Source of the DNA: Psychrobacter aestuarii
Lineage (GTDB): Bacteria; Pseudomonadota; Gammaproteobacteria; Pseudomonadales; Moraxellaceae
Length of the DNA stretch: 64,000 nt
Direction: 5' to 3'
Assembly: GCF_904846035.1 (NCBI RefSeq)
Contig: NZ_CAJGYT010000001.1
Coordinates: forward strand, 1,364,001-1,428,000
Each line of letters begins with the position of its first letter. Within the stretch, counting starts at the first letter, position 1. Shown one piece after another: positions 17,911 through 27,036 of the stretch. The translations under genes and the position numbers were made by a program. The notes under the pieces are model-generated. The model was not told the DNA's origin, did no database searches, and worked only from the letters and a program-made list of their open reading frames with translations.

Positions 17911-18690
17911 ATGACTGACCATCTCAAGCGTACCGACAACGCTGCGACCTCTACAGACACCCAAAATCCTGAGCAGGATCTGCACACGAGTGAGTCTTCT
18001 TATAAGACCAGTCATACTGCGGTGCGTAAGGCGCGTCGTTTTGTGCTTCAAGGGCTGTATGAGTGGCTGATGACCGACTACCGTTTTAGTAAAGACGGGC
18101 AAGACGAGTGGCGCAACAACGCCCCGCACGACATCGCGGCGCGTACCCGTGCGACCAATGCCATGCATACCGTGCATTTGGGTTACTATCACGAGATGAT
18201 GCAAGAAATCCCGCAGCAAATCGATGCCTTAGATGCCTTGATTGCCGAACATCTCGACCGCGATATCAGTAAGCTGGACATGGTTGAGCATGCGATTTTG
18301 CTGATCGGTGCCTATGAGCTAAAAAACCGCATCGAAGTGCCGTATAAAGTGGTGCTTGATGAAGCCATGAAGCTCAACAGTCACTTTGGCGCAACCGACG
18401 CGCACAAACTCATTAATGCGGTGCTTGACCGCTTGGCGTATGACTTGCGCACGATTGAGGTGCAAGCAGATGGCAAAGAGAAGCCAGCGCCTGCCGTACC
18501 AAGCGCTCCGAAAGCAACGCCAAAAGCCGTACCGCAAGCCCCGAAAGCAGCGGTATCTGCCACTGATGCTCAGGATGCACCCGCCAGCAACAAGCCGCGT
18601 ATCAGTGCCAAAAAAGGCGCGATAAAACGCGAGCGCGCAACGCCAAAAACCGACAGCAATGCGCCAACCAACAACGACAGCAATGACTGA
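17911..18690 (+). CDS. nusB: Transcription antitermination factor NusB with long C-terminal tail
   Basis: NusB binds boxA RNA with NusE and supports rRNA transcription. The helical NusB domain spans about residues 32-165 ([16 protein letters not shown] near its start, and [15 protein letters not shown], then [12 protein letters not shown] near its end). NusB is usually 140-150 residues; this one has 259. The extra part is a disordered-looking N-terminus and an Ala/Pro/Lys-rich tail from about 175 onward. The start at 17911 is preferred over TTG 17902. The stop overlaps the thiL start (ATGACTGA), so the genes are translationally coupled. Confidence 0.95.
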   Translation: MTDHLKRTDNAATSTDTQNPEQDLHTSESSYKTSHTAVRKARRFVLQGLYEWLMTDYRFSKDGQDEWRNNAPHDIAARTRATNAMHTVHLGYYHEMMQEIPQQIDALDALIAEHLDRDISKLDMVEHAILLIGAYELKNRIEVPYKVVLDEAMKLNSHFGATDAHKLINAVLDRLAYDLRTIEVQADGKEKPAPAVPSAPKATPKAVPQAPKAAVSATDAQDAPASNKPRISAKKGAIKRERATPKTDSNAPTNNDSND

Positions 18691-19717
18691 ATTTGAGCTG
18701 ATTGAGCGTATCTTTGCCACGCTGCAACCAGATACGCCAAACGCCAATACTATTGAAAAAGGCATCGGCGATGATGCCGCCATCACCCGCGTGCCCGCTG
18801 GGGCGCGTCTGGTCAGCTGTATTGATACGCTCGTACAAGGGCGACATTTCGCCGCCGATTGGGACAGTGTCGAGGCGCTGGCGTTTGCCATTGGCTATAA
18901 GTCGATTGCGGTCAATGTCTCAGACATTGCGGCGATGGGTGCGACTGCGCACAGTGTCTTGCTCGCGCTTGCCCTGCCCCAGCGCTTGGCAAATACCGCA
19001 TGGCTCGAGGCCTTTGCTAAAGGTTTATTTCACGCCTGCCAGCAGTTTGGCGTGATTTTAATCGGTGGCGACACCACCCGCCATGACCAACTGGTGATTA
19101 GCATCAGCGCGCAAGGCTTTATCAGCGCGCCCGCCACGCCCGTTTATCGCTCTGGCGCAAAAGCAGGCGATACGCTATACGTCTCAGGCACGCTCGGTGA
19201 CGCCAGTTACGCCTTACAGCATCCTGATACTGAGGTTGGGCAACAGCTCGCGCACCGCTTGCACACCCCAACCCCGCGTGCGGCATTAGGCAATGCTTTA
19301 GGGCAACTGCCCACGAGCGCGATGATTGATATCTCAGATGGTCTGTATCAAGACCTCAAGCACATTTGTAGCGCCAGCCAAGTCTATCTGCGTATTGACG
19401 TGGAGCATTTACCCGTCAGTAGCGCCTTGTCTGAAATTGCCTTCGCCGAGCGCTTGACGCATCAGCTGACAGGCGGCGATGATTACGAGCTGGCGTTTAC
19501 CTTAGCGCCGTCACTATCGCCACCGACTACGGTGACGCCTGTGCGTGCTATCGGTCAGGTATTGTCTCCCGAGGCATTGGCTGCACTGCCCTTCGTGCCA
19601 GAAACGCCGCAGCCGATACTGTTTTATCAAGGGCAGCCGATTACGGCGCACCACCCTGCCCCCTTTACCACCTTGCCTCCCCTTGACGGCTACCAACACT
19701 TTACAGGCTCTTCATGA
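18683..19717 (+). CDS. thiL: Thiamine-monophosphate kinase
   Basis: Phosphorylates thiamine phosphate to thiamine pyrophosphate. The protein has 344 residues with the typical N-terminus EFELIERIF, the Mg/ATP-binding motif GIGDDAA, then [11 protein letters not shown] and GGDTTRHD, and C-terminal [10 protein letters not shown] and GGDDYELAF. The start at 18683 overlaps the nusB stop by 8 bp and the end overlaps the pgpA start by 4 bp (ATGA). The nusB-thiL-pgpA order is the common proteobacterial one. Confidence 0.97.
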   Translation: MTEFELIERIFATLQPDTPNANTIEKGIGDDAAITRVPAGARLVSCIDTLVQGRHFAADWDSVEALAFAIGYKSIAVNVSDIAAMGATAHSVLLALALPQRLANTAWLEAFAKGLFHACQQFGVILIGGDTTRHDQLVISISAQGFISAPATPVYRSGAKAGDTLYVSGTLGDASYALQHPDTEVGQQLAHRLHTPTPRAALGNALGQLPTSAMIDISDGLYQDLKHICSASQVYLRIDVEHLPVSSALSEIAFAERLTHQLTGGDDYELAFTLAPSLSPPTTVTPVRAIGQVLSPEALAALPFVPETPQPILFYQGQPITAHHPAPFTTLPPLDGYQHFTGSS

Positions 19718-20313
19718 CCGAACCGCACGCCACCAAGCCCGATATCCGTAATGCCAATCAATGCCCACCGCTGCCAGCAGGCGCTTCTATGATGGATGGG
19801 TGCATTTATTGGCTGGGCATCGGACTCGGTAGCGGCATGCCGCAGCGCGCCCCTGGCACATGGGGCACGGTGGGCGGTCTGATTGCTGCTTTGCCCTTAT
19901 TGACCTTAGGCTTTGTTCCCTTTTTATGTTTGACGATAGTCGCCTCGGTCGTGGGCATTTATATTTGCGGCCGCACCTCAGATTTGATGCATGTTCATGA
20001 TGACCCGCATATCGTGTGGGACGAATGGGCTGGCATGTGGATTACGCTGTTGCCGCTGTCCTATTTATTGTCTTATGTGTTGCCCGAACCTGAATACACC
20101 GTATCTATGCTGCTGCAACCGATGTTTTGGGGCTGGCTACCGACCGCTTTTATCTTATTTCGCGTGTTCGATATTTTAAAGCCACCACCGATTGGCTGGG
20201 CAGATAGGCAGGTATCGGGTGGTCTTGGCGTGATGCTCGATGATTTGATAGCGGGTGTGATGGCGGCGGTGGTTTGGCTCGCTTTATATTGGGTGGTGAG
20301 TCTGATTTTTTAA
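19714..20313 (+). CDS. pgpA: Phosphatidylglycerophosphatase A
   Basis: An inner-membrane phosphatase that removes phosphate from phosphatidylglycerophosphate to give phosphatidylglycerol. The protein has 199 residues. Motifs are GLGSGMPQRAPGTWGT near 37-52, HIVWDEWAGMW, and FRVFDILKPPPIGWADR followed by GGLGVMLDDLIAG, all typical of PgpA. Four hydrophobic segments are visible. About 25 polar residues precede the conserved part. It overlaps thiL by 4 bp and is the last gene of the nusB-thiL-pgpA operon. Confidence 0.96.
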   Translation: MTEPHATKPDIRNANQCPPLPAGASMMDGCIYWLGIGLGSGMPQRAPGTWGTVGGLIAALPLLTLGFVPFLCLTIVASVVGIYICGRTSDLMHVHDDPHIVWDEWAGMWITLLPLSYLLSYVLPEPEYTVSMLLQPMFWGWLPTAFILFRVFDILKPPPIGWADRQVSGGLGVMLDDLIAGVMAAVVWLALYWVVSLIF

Positions 20314-20529
20314 CCGCCGATGTATTTGAAGATTGGCATGCTTGCCGCTACAATATCGTTACGCTATTTTTGTTGACTATTGGTGTGTGTTTTTATTATG
20401 ACATGAGGGTATCGTCTGCTGTATGTATGCGGTAGCACGAGTTACAAAGCCTGCACGTGTTTGCCCTTTTTCGACGTCCGATTTTGATTATAATTGGGCG
20501 TAATATTGTGTTTTATTTGTAGGGTAATT

Positions 20530-21915
20530 ATGAAACCTTTTTTATCTGTGATTATCTTGGCAGCAGGCAAAGGCACGCGTATGCAGTCTGCCAAGCCAAA
20601 AGTACTACAAACCTTGGCAGGGAAGCCATTACTCGGTCATGTGCTGACCACCTGTCATCATCTTGCCGTGGATAAAACCATCGTGGTACATGGTTTTGGT
20701 GGCGAGCAAGTGCAAGAGCATATCAATGCCAATTACGGACAGCTGCCGATTGACTGGGTCGCACAGACCGAACAACTCGGCACAGGACACGCGGTCAAAG
20801 TCACCTTGTCTGAGCTGCCGACCGAGGGTCAAAGTTTGATTCTGTACGGTGATGTGCCGCTCGTTAGCGCGGAGACATTAGACAGCCTACAAGCAGCCAA
20901 TCGTGAAGGCATGTCGATGCTGACTTTGACCGTGGACAATCCGTTTGGTTTGGGTCGCATCAAGCGTGATAACGAAGGGCGCATCGTCGCCATCGTTGAG
21001 CAAAAAGACGCGAGTGAAGAAGAGCGCTCGATTCAAGAGATTAACAGCGGTATCTATTGTGTGGACAATGCCTTGTTGCACAAATACTTGCCGAAGCTGT
21101 CGAATGACAATGCACAAGAAGAATACTATCTGACCGATATCGTCAAAATGGCGGTCGCTGATGGCGTGGTCATCGCCGCGATTGAGCCCAAAGACGACTT
21201 TGAGATTGAGGGCGTGAACAACCGCCAGCAGCTCGCCAGCCTAGAGCGCACATGGCAAGGCAAAATGATTCATGATTTGCAAGTGGCAGGCGTACAGTTC
21301 GCTGACCCTGCGCGCGTGGACATTCGCGGCAGTGTGAGCACAGGTCAAGACGTGTTCGTCGATGCCAATGTGATTTTTGAGGGCGATTGCGTCTTGGGCG
21401 ACAACGTCTATATCGAAGCAGGCTGCGTGATTAAGCACACCACAATCGGCAATGCGTGCCATCTAAAGCCCTACTGCGTCATCGACCATGCGCACATTGA
21501 GGCGGGCGTGACCATTGGACCATTCGTCAATTTGCGTCCTGATACCCATTTGGCAGCACACAGCCGTATTGGCAACTTTGTTGAGATTAAAAAATCAAGT
21601 ATCGGCGAAGGCAGCAAGGTCAATCACCTAAGCTACATCGGTGATGCAACCGTCGGCGCGGGCGTCAATGTCGGCGCGGGCGTGATTACTTGTAATTATG
21701 ACGGCGTCAATAAATCAGCCACGCATATTGAAGACAATGCCTTTATCGGCTCAAATGCTAGCTTGGTTGCGCCTGTAACCATCGGTCATACCGCAACCGT
21801 CGCGGCAGGCTCGGTAATTACCAAAGACGTTGATGCCAATGCCTTAGCTTTTGGGCGCGCCCGTCAAGTGGACAAAGCCAACTACCAGCGCCCAAGCAAA
21901 CGCGACAATAAATAA
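20530..21915 (+). CDS. glmU: Bifunctional GlmU: N-acetylglucosamine-1-phosphate uridyltransferase / glucosamine-1-phosphate acetyltransferase
   Basis: Makes UDP-GlcNAc for peptidoglycan and lipopolysaccharide. The protein has 461 residues. The N-terminal Rossmann uridyltransferase starts with [13 protein letters not shown], followed by a left-handed beta-helix of hexapeptide repeats and the acetyltransferase segment [11 protein letters not shown] ... [11 protein letters not shown]. The start at 20530 (MKPFLSVII) has AGGGTAA upstream; an in-frame extension to 20494 lacks support. It is followed by glmS on the same strand after 144 bp, putting two steps of amino-sugar synthesis side by side. 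Confidence 0.98.
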   Translation: MKPFLSVIILAAGKGTRMQSAKPKVLQTLAGKPLLGHVLTTCHHLAVDKTIVVHGFGGEQVQEHINANYGQLPIDWVAQTEQLGTGHAVKVTLSELPTEGQSLILYGDVPLVSAETLDSLQAANREGMSMLTLTVDNPFGLGRIKRDNEGRIVAIVEQKDASEEERSIQEINSGIYCVDNALLHKYLPKLSNDNAQEEYYLTDIVKMAVADGVVIAAIEPKDDFEIEGVNNRQQLASLERTWQGKMIHDLQVAGVQFADPARVDIRGSVSTGQDVFVDANVIFEGDCVLGDNVYIEAGCVIKHTTIGNACHLKPYCVIDHAHIEAGVTIGPFVNLRPDTHLAAHSRIGNFVEIKKSSIGEGSKVNHLSYIGDATVGAGVNVGAGVITCNYDGVNKSATHIEDNAFIGSNASLVAPVTIGHTATVAAGSVITKDVDANALAFGRARQVDKANYQRPSKRDNK

Positions 21916-22059
21916 GTTTTACCCCTTTATAGGCGATGCTCTGCCCGCTAAGTACGCTCAGGTTATTTAGCAAATAGCGACATCGCCCCTTTATACCCCG
22001 TATCATGCCGCGCTTAGCTGCGCGGCACAAGATACGTAGCATTTATTTGAGGACACACC

Positions 22060-23904
22060 ATGTGCGGAATCGTTGGCGCAGTCGCCGAACGCAATATTGC
22101 CAATATCTTGTTAGAAGGTCTAAAACGCCTAGAATACCGCGGCTATGACTCTGCGGGCTTGAGCGTCATTCACAATGGCGAGCTGCATCGTGAGCGCCAA
22201 GTCGGTAAAGTAAAAGCGCTGGTCGATGCGGTCGATGCCAGTGACGACTTTTTTGATGGTCACATCGGTATTGCCCATACCCGCTGGGCGACCCATGGCG
22301 AGCCTGCGCAGCACAACGCGCACCCCCACGTCTCAGGCAAAATCGCCGTCGTTCATAATGGTATCGTCGAAAACTATGCCGAGCTAAAAAAAGAAATGCA
22401 GGATAAAGGCTATGTCTTTAGCTCGCAGACCGATACCGAAGTGGTCGCGCATTTGATTCACGACCTCTATGAGCAGACCAATGATTTGTTAGAAGCGGTA
22501 CGTGCCGTCATTCCTCGTCTGCATGGCGCGTTTGCCCTAGGCGTTATCCATGTCGACACCCCAGATACACTGATTACTGTGCGTCTTGGCTCGCCTTTGG
22601 TGATTGGTGTCGGTATCGGTGAAAACTTTATCGCCTCTGACCAATTGGCACTCTTGCCCGTGACCAACCGCTTTATGTACCTAGAAGAGGGCGATATCGC
22701 AAAATTGACACGCGACAACATCGAAGTCTATGCAGACGGACAAGTGGTCAGCCGCGAAGTGCATGAGATTGACGCCAAGCAGCACAATGCCGATAAAGGC
22801 GAATTTAAGCACTATATGCTCAAAGAAATCTACGAGCAGCCTGATGCGGTTGCGCGTACCCTAGAGATGGCGATTGACAATCACGCGCCAAACGCCCTGC
22901 GCACTGACTTCCTTGAGCGTCATGGCGAGCAGTTGTCAGGCGTGCGTTATGTGCAAGTCATCGCCTGCGGCACCAGCTATCATGCGGGCATGGTCGCCAA
23001 ATATTGGTTTGAAAGCATCACTCGCCTGCCCTGCAGTGTCGAAGTTGCGAGCGAATTCCGCTACCGCAACCCTGTGGTCGTGGACAACTCACTGGTCATC
23101 TGCATCTCGCAATCGGGCGAAACCGCAGACACCCTATCGGCACTACGCGACATCAAAAAACAAAACCCAGCAGGCTTGGTCAGCCTTGCGCTGTGTAACG
23201 TGCCGACCTCATCACTGGTACGCGAAACCGATATTTTCTTGCCCACCTTGGCAGGTCCTGAGATTGGTGTTGCCTCGACCAAAGCCTTTACCACCCAACT
23301 GGTCGCGCTGATGCTACTGATGCTAAAAACAGGGCACGTACAAGGGCGCATTGATGACGAAGCACTTAGCAACCATATCAGCGAGCTACAAAAGCTGCCT
23401 GGTCAACTCTACGCCAGCTTACACCTTGATGCGCCAATTAAAGCCATGGCAGAGCACTTTGAGGATAAGAAAAGCTGTCTGTTCCTCGGTCGCGGACTAC
23501 AGTTCCCCATCGCCCTAGAAGGCGCGCTGAAACTCAAAGAAATCTCATATATCCATGCCGAAGGCTATGCCGCAGGCGAGCTAAAACACGGTCCACTGGC
23601 ACTCGTTGATAAAGACATGCCGATTGTGGTCCTTGCACCAAAAGACAGCATGCTCGATAAGCTAAAAGCCAACATGCAAGAAGTACACGCACGTCACGGC
23701 GAGCTGTTTGTGTTCGCCAGTGAAACCAGCGGTATTGAAGCGGAAGACCGTTTACACCTTGTAAACGTCAATGACGTGTGCGAAACCCTCTCGCCCATCA
23801 TCTACAGCGTACCTGTGCAGCTGCTCTCGTATCACGTTGCCGTACTGCGTGGCACGGACGTTGACCAGCCTCGTAACCTTGCCAAGTCGGTGACGGTGGA
23901 ATAA
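22060..23904 (+). CDS. glmS: Glutamine-fructose-6-phosphate aminotransferase
   Basis: The first step of hexosamine synthesis. The protein has 614 residues, and Cys2 (MCGIVGAVAERN) is the glutaminase nucleophile. Domain order is the class II amidotransferase (1-~240) then two SIS sugar-isomerase domains (ISQSGETADTL and GRGLQFPIALEGALKLKE), ending in KSVTVE as in the family. GAGGA precedes the start. No glmS ribozyme is visible upstream, as expected for Gram-negative bacteria. Confidence 0.98.
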   Translation: MCGIVGAVAERNIANILLEGLKRLEYRGYDSAGLSVIHNGELHRERQVGKVKALVDAVDASDDFFDGHIGIAHTRWATHGEPAQHNAHPHVSGKIAVVHNGIVENYAELKKEMQDKGYVFSSQTDTEVVAHLIHDLYEQTNDLLEAVRAVIPRLHGAFALGVIHVDTPDTLITVRLGSPLVIGVGIGENFIASDQLALLPVTNRFMYLEEGDIAKLTRDNIEVYADGQVVSREVHEIDAKQHNADKGEFKHYMLKEIYEQPDAVARTLEMAIDNHAPNALRTDFLERHGEQLSGVRYVQVIACGTSYHAGMVAKYWFESITRLPCSVEVASEFRYRNPVVVDNSLVICISQSGETADTLSALRDIKKQNPAGLVSLALCNVPTSSLVRETDIFLPTLAGPEIGVASTKAFTTQLVALMLLMLKTGHVQGRIDDEALSNHISELQKLPGQLYASLHLDAPIKAMAEHFEDKKSCLFLGRGLQFPIALEGALKLKEISYIHAEGYAAGELKHGPLALVDKDMPIVVLAPKDSMLDKLKANMQEVHARHGELFVFASETSGIEAEDRLHLVNVNDVCETLSPIIYSVPVQLLSYHVAVLRGTDVDQPRNLAKSVTVE

Positions 23905-23945
23905 ATTAAATCATTGATTTTATTAAAATATTATTGAATTAAGTT

Positions 23946-23988
23946 AAATCCTTTGCTATCTTTTGAAGGGTAGCAAAGGATTTTTTTT
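23946..23988 (+). terminator. Terminator of glmS
   Basis: A 13-bp perfect stem (AAATCCTTTGCTA / TAGCAAAGGATTT) with a T-run, 41 bp after the glmS stop. Confidence 0.85.
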
Positions 23989-24126
23989 GCGATTAAAACG
24001 GTCGAATTCTGATATATTTTGGTCAATTGTCTTTACAATACGTACCAACATTAGGCAACTTGTAAAAACAATATTGGCGAGAATCAGCAACCGTTTTATA
24101 CAGTTTTAACCCACAGGCACTTAAGC

Positions 24127-24879
24127 ATGAATAGCGCAAGCGATACCCCGCCGCAGATCGAGATTATTTACGAAGATGAGCATGTGGTGGCGGTTAACAA
24201 AGAGGCGAGACTACTGGTGCATCGTAGCTGGCTGGATAAGGGCGAGACACGATTCGCCATGCAGCTCACCCGCGATGCCGTAGGCTGTCACGTCTTTCCC
24301 GTACATCGCTTAGATAGACCGACCTCAGGCGTACTGCTGTTTGCCAAAAGCTCAGCCGTGGCACGCATACTGACCGACGCCTTTACCGAACGCCGCGTGA
24401 CCAAGCAGTATTTAGCGATAGTACGCGGCTTCATGCCGCAATCGGGCACGGTCGATTACGCGCTCAGCTTTCAGCCTGATGCCATCGCGGACAAGTTTGC
24501 GCGCATGGACAAACCCGCGCAAACGGCAGTGACCCATTGGCAGTGCTTGGCACAGATTGAGCTGCCCGTTGCGGTCTCTAAAAAGCACCCCACCAGCCGC
24601 TACAGCCTTGTGCGTCTCACACCTGAGACGGGGCGCAAGCACCAACTGCGTCGGCACATGAAGCATCTGTTCCACCCCATCCTCGGTGATACCAGCTATG
24701 GCGACATACGGCACACGCGATTTTTTCGCACGCAATATGACTGCCAGCGCATGCTGCTACATGCGCAGACGCTCGCGCTCAGCCATCCCGTCACAAATGA
24801 GCCGTTAGTCTTAACTGCCGATGTCGATAGCGAATGGCAGCGTGTTTTGGAGGTGTTTGGTTGGGAAGAGGCGTTATAG
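24127..24879 (+). CDS. truC: tRNA pseudouridine synthase C (RluA family)
   Basis: A 250-residue pseudouridine synthase of the RluA family. The catalytic Asp63 sits in VHRLDRPTSGVLL, and the N-terminal LLVHRSWLDKGETRFA is typical of TruC, which modifies position 65 of some tRNAs. The C-terminus has ETGRKHQLRRHMKH. The last ~33 codons and the terminator after it are repeated in a diverged copy at 25999-26150. Confidence 0.9.
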   Translation: MNSASDTPPQIEIIYEDEHVVAVNKEARLLVHRSWLDKGETRFAMQLTRDAVGCHVFPVHRLDRPTSGVLLFAKSSAVARILTDAFTERRVTKQYLAIVRGFMPQSGTVDYALSFQPDAIADKFARMDKPAQTAVTHWQCLAQIELPVAVSKKHPTSRYSLVRLTPETGRKHQLRRHMKHLFHPILGDTSYGDIRHTRFFRTQYDCQRMLLHAQTLALSHPVTNEPLVLTADVDSEWQRVLEVFGWEEAL

Positions 24880-24930
24880 ATTGAATTAAAAACAAAATGC
24901 CAAATAGCGTGCTCGTTATTTGGCATTTTT
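24779..24930 (+). repeat. truC 3'-end direct repeat, copy 1 (functional)
   Basis: The end of truC and its terminator. It matches 25999-26150 over about 150 bp with a constant offset of 1221 bp and no gaps, and with scattered substitutions. Confidence 0.85.
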
Positions 24931-24935
24931 TTTGC
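24895..24935 (+). terminator. Terminator of truC
   Basis: Stem AAAATGCCAAATA / TATTTGGCATTTT with a long T-run, 15 bp after the truC stop. Confidence 0.8.
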
Positions 24936-24999
24936 TTATTTTTTTAAATATTATTTTATAAAAACGGCTATTGGATATAGGAAACAGGAACGATAAGTG

Positions 25000-25434
25000 A
25001 TGCAACCTAAAAAGCTCAGCTCCAGACAGCTTGACGCGCTGCGGTTCGACAGTACACAACAACCCATCGCAGCGCACACGCCTTATCGAAAGATTTTTAA
25101 TAAGCATTATGACTTTGTCGTCCATTATCGTCTCAATCCTGACGAGGCGCTACAGAGCGTCACACCTCATCAAGGCATGAGATGCGACTTTACATTTGCT
25201 AGTGGTGAGCTGCTATATATGATTTACCCTGAGATATTGGATGTTGATGGTAATATTGTTTTAGATAAAAGACAGCCTATTGCTTCAGAAGGCTTAGCCA
25301 CCATGTGGGTGCTCTTAGATTCAGCACCTTATCTTAAGCGTCTCAAAGAACGGCTCTATGTCGGTCAAAAAGCATTTTGGGTGGTCGGTAGTAGCGTCCT
25401 GGCGGAGGTTACTGTCACTGAGATTTGTCTTTAG
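25000..25434 (+). CDS. Hypothetical protein between truC repeats
   Basis: A 144-residue protein with no signal peptide or membrane helix that I do not recognise. The visible layout is an N-terminal basic region (MQPKKLSSRQL), then an alternating beta-rich part (DFVVHYRL, LLYMIYPEIL, MWVLLDSAPYLKRL, AFWVVGSSVLAEVTV). The start at ATG 25000 is preferred over the adjoining GTG 24997; AGGAA lies about 9 bp upstream. It sits inside the segment bracketed by the truC 3'-end repeats, so it may have arrived with it. It could be an immunity-like or small beta-barrel protein; no function is claimed. Confidence 0.55.
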   Translation: MQPKKLSSRQLDALRFDSTQQPIAAHTPYRKIFNKHYDFVVHYRLNPDEALQSVTPHQGMRCDFTFASGELLYMIYPEILDVDGNIVLDKRQPIASEGLATMWVLLDSAPYLKRLKERLYVGQKAFWVVGSSVLAEVTVTEICL

Positions 25435-25522
25435 CTATTGGCGATACAACACCCTTTACCCTACTTATTATTTCAAAAAATCATCCAGTCTTATAAATTT
25501 GGCAAAAACGTAAGGGCCACTT

Positions 25523-25995
25523 ATGAAAACATCGGTATATATTGGAAATAAAGACACTTGGAAGAATTTTTTTGAACAAATACAGGCGTTCGCGCAGCAA
25601 AGTGAAAGCTATAAAAACTCACTTCCTGAATATAAAGAAAGAGATGCTATAAAAATAACAGAAGTGTGTCATATAAAAATAAATAATGACGTCAATGCAG
25701 ACCTTCACTAAATATAGATATATTAAAAAATGCCTACATCATTGCTGATGGTGAACTTGATTATAATGGCAGTATTTGTTGGCTTTATAGCGATGTCGTT
25801 TTTTCAGACAAAGAGTGCGAAGTGGCTTTCTTTAATTATGACGAAAGCATATACAGATATTCTTCATTTGCCGAGCTTTTTGTATGTCGCTGTCTTTCGT
25901 ATTTTATACGTATTGAAGATAGCGATGAGAATATCCAAGATTTTTTAGACCGTTCTGGTTTGGGTAGCACGTTGTTTGAAAATTTTGATGGCTAA
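25523..25995 (+). pseudogene. Frameshifted hypothetical gene between truC repeats
   Basis: The first frame (MKTSVYIGNKDTWKNFFEQI ...) stops at 25711. A second frame takes over at about 25705 with protein-like sequence (SLNIDILKNAYIIADGEL, then WLYSDVVFSDKECEVAFFNY and EDSDENIQDFLDRSGL) down to a TAA at 25993-25995. One extra T near 25704-25706 would join them into a 157-residue acidic soluble protein. I do not recognise the family. The separate frame at 25730-25948 is a shadow of this gene. Real decay and a base-calling error are both possible. Confidence 0.7.
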
Positions 25996-25998
25996 ATA

Positions 25999-26150
25999 CT
26001 CAGCCATCCTGTCACAAATGAGCCGTTAGTCTTGAGAGCCGATGTCGATAGCGAGTGGTGGCGCGTTTTGGAGGCGTTTGGTTGGGAAGAGGCGTTATAG
26101 ATTCAATTAAAAACAAAATGCCAAATAGCGCTCTTGTTATTAGATGTTTT
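25999..26150 (+). repeat. truC 3'-end direct repeat, copy 2 (remnant)
   Basis: It reads as the last ~32 codons of truC (SHPVTNEPLVLRADVDSEWW ... GWEEAL and TAG at 26098-26100), followed by a degraded form of the terminator. It has no start or catalytic region, so it is a gene fragment. Substitutions relative to copy 1 are moderate and keep the protein readable. Confidence 0.85.
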
Positions 26151-26153
26151 TAT

Positions 26154-26900
26154 TTATTTATCTTTTTCTACATGAAGCTGCTCACCAATAAAAACTAGAA
26201 ATGCATAGGCATAGTCTGCATAACGTTGTAACTCTAAATTAACTTTATCTAAATCTTCTCCTTGCTTATCTTGAAAGTAAAAAAACTCAGCTAGACGACT
26301 ATCGACTTCATTCAGATGTTTTATTTTATTGTTTAGCACCCTAAGCTCGTTAGTATTTTTATAAACAGGTAGATTTTGATCTGTATTTACATTTAGAGAA
26401 CTAAGTAAAGCTATTATTTTATCCCAAGAGTATGGAATACCAAAATTACTGTCAGTCTTCTCTTTATATATATTCAATACTTTCGCTAAATTTTGCTCAA
26501 CCAAAGCCCGTAGTCCAACAACAAAATGCTGATCAGTAAAAGACTTTATACTATTCAAGAAGTTTTCCTGACCATGAAGTACCTTTAGTTGCTGATGATA
26601 AGCATACTCAAAATTCTCTACCGATGCTCCCTCTCCCAACTTTTCCTTTATCTCTCTTGCCTTTCTATGCAATTTTTCAAAATCATTATCAAGACTTTCA
26701 AACTCTCTAAGTAACTGCATATATGCAACCTGATGAGTCGCACATAACTCTTCGTTTTTGAATATAAATAATACATCAATTTCAAATACTAAACTCCTAC
26801 CAAAATAACCTCCTCCTTCCTTAGCAGGTAGATAATCATCAAGAAAATTACTCCTGTTAGATATAGCTGGTAGTATTTTCTCTAGTCCTTTATCCCTCAT
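26154..26900 (-). CDS. Hypothetical helical protein, possibly HEPN-like
   Basis: A 248-residue protein, almost wholly alpha-helical and highly charged, with a coiled-coil-like stretch around 60-90 (LLREFESLDNDFEKLHRKAR). No signal peptide or membrane segment. Near 187-195 the sequence LRVLNNKIKHLNEVD resembles the conserved helix of HEPN-type proteins (Arg, Asn, then Lys-His), but the R-to-H spacing is seven, longer than the usual four to six. Very AT-rich compared with flanking core genes. It lies convergent to the truC repeat segment and downstream of the TauE terminator, so it is an isolated accessory gene. The function is unknown; a stress or defence role is only a guess. Confidence 0.55.
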   Translation of the reverse strand: MRDKGLEKILPAISNRSNFLDDYLPAKEGGGYFGRSLVFEIDVLFIFKNEELCATHQVAYMQLLREFESLDNDFEKLHRKAREIKEKLGEGASVENFEYAYHQQLKVLHGQENFLNSIKSFTDQHFVVGLRALVEQNLAKVLNIYKEKTDSNFGIPYSWDKIIALLSSLNVNTDQNLPVYKNTNELRVLNNKIKHLNEVDSRLAEFFYFQDKQGEDLDKVNLELQRYADYAYAFLVFIGEQLHVEKDK

Positions 26901-26970
26901 AATCTTTCCCTAGAATTTATTTTAAGTATAAATTTAACTTTTTATTATTAGTAGTAGTTTACTATCATAT

Positions 26971-27001
26971 AAAAAAGCCCCGTACGATACGAGGCTTTTT
27001 T
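26971..27001 (-). terminator. Terminator of the methionine/TauE operon
   Basis: A-run, GCCCCGTA, loop, TACGAGGC, T-run, 36 bp after the TauE-family stop on the minus strand. Confidence 0.8.
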
Positions 27002-27036
27002 ATTTGTTGGTCAGTGAGACGCTATCGAGTATTTTC

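Noticed and set aside
21916..22059. Possible glmS ribozyme
   Set aside because: No matching core sequence; such ribozymes are typical of Gram-positive bacteria.
25730..25948. 72-codon hydrophobic ORF
   Set aside because: Shadow frame of the frameshifted gene at 25523-25995, whose own frame reads as a better protein.
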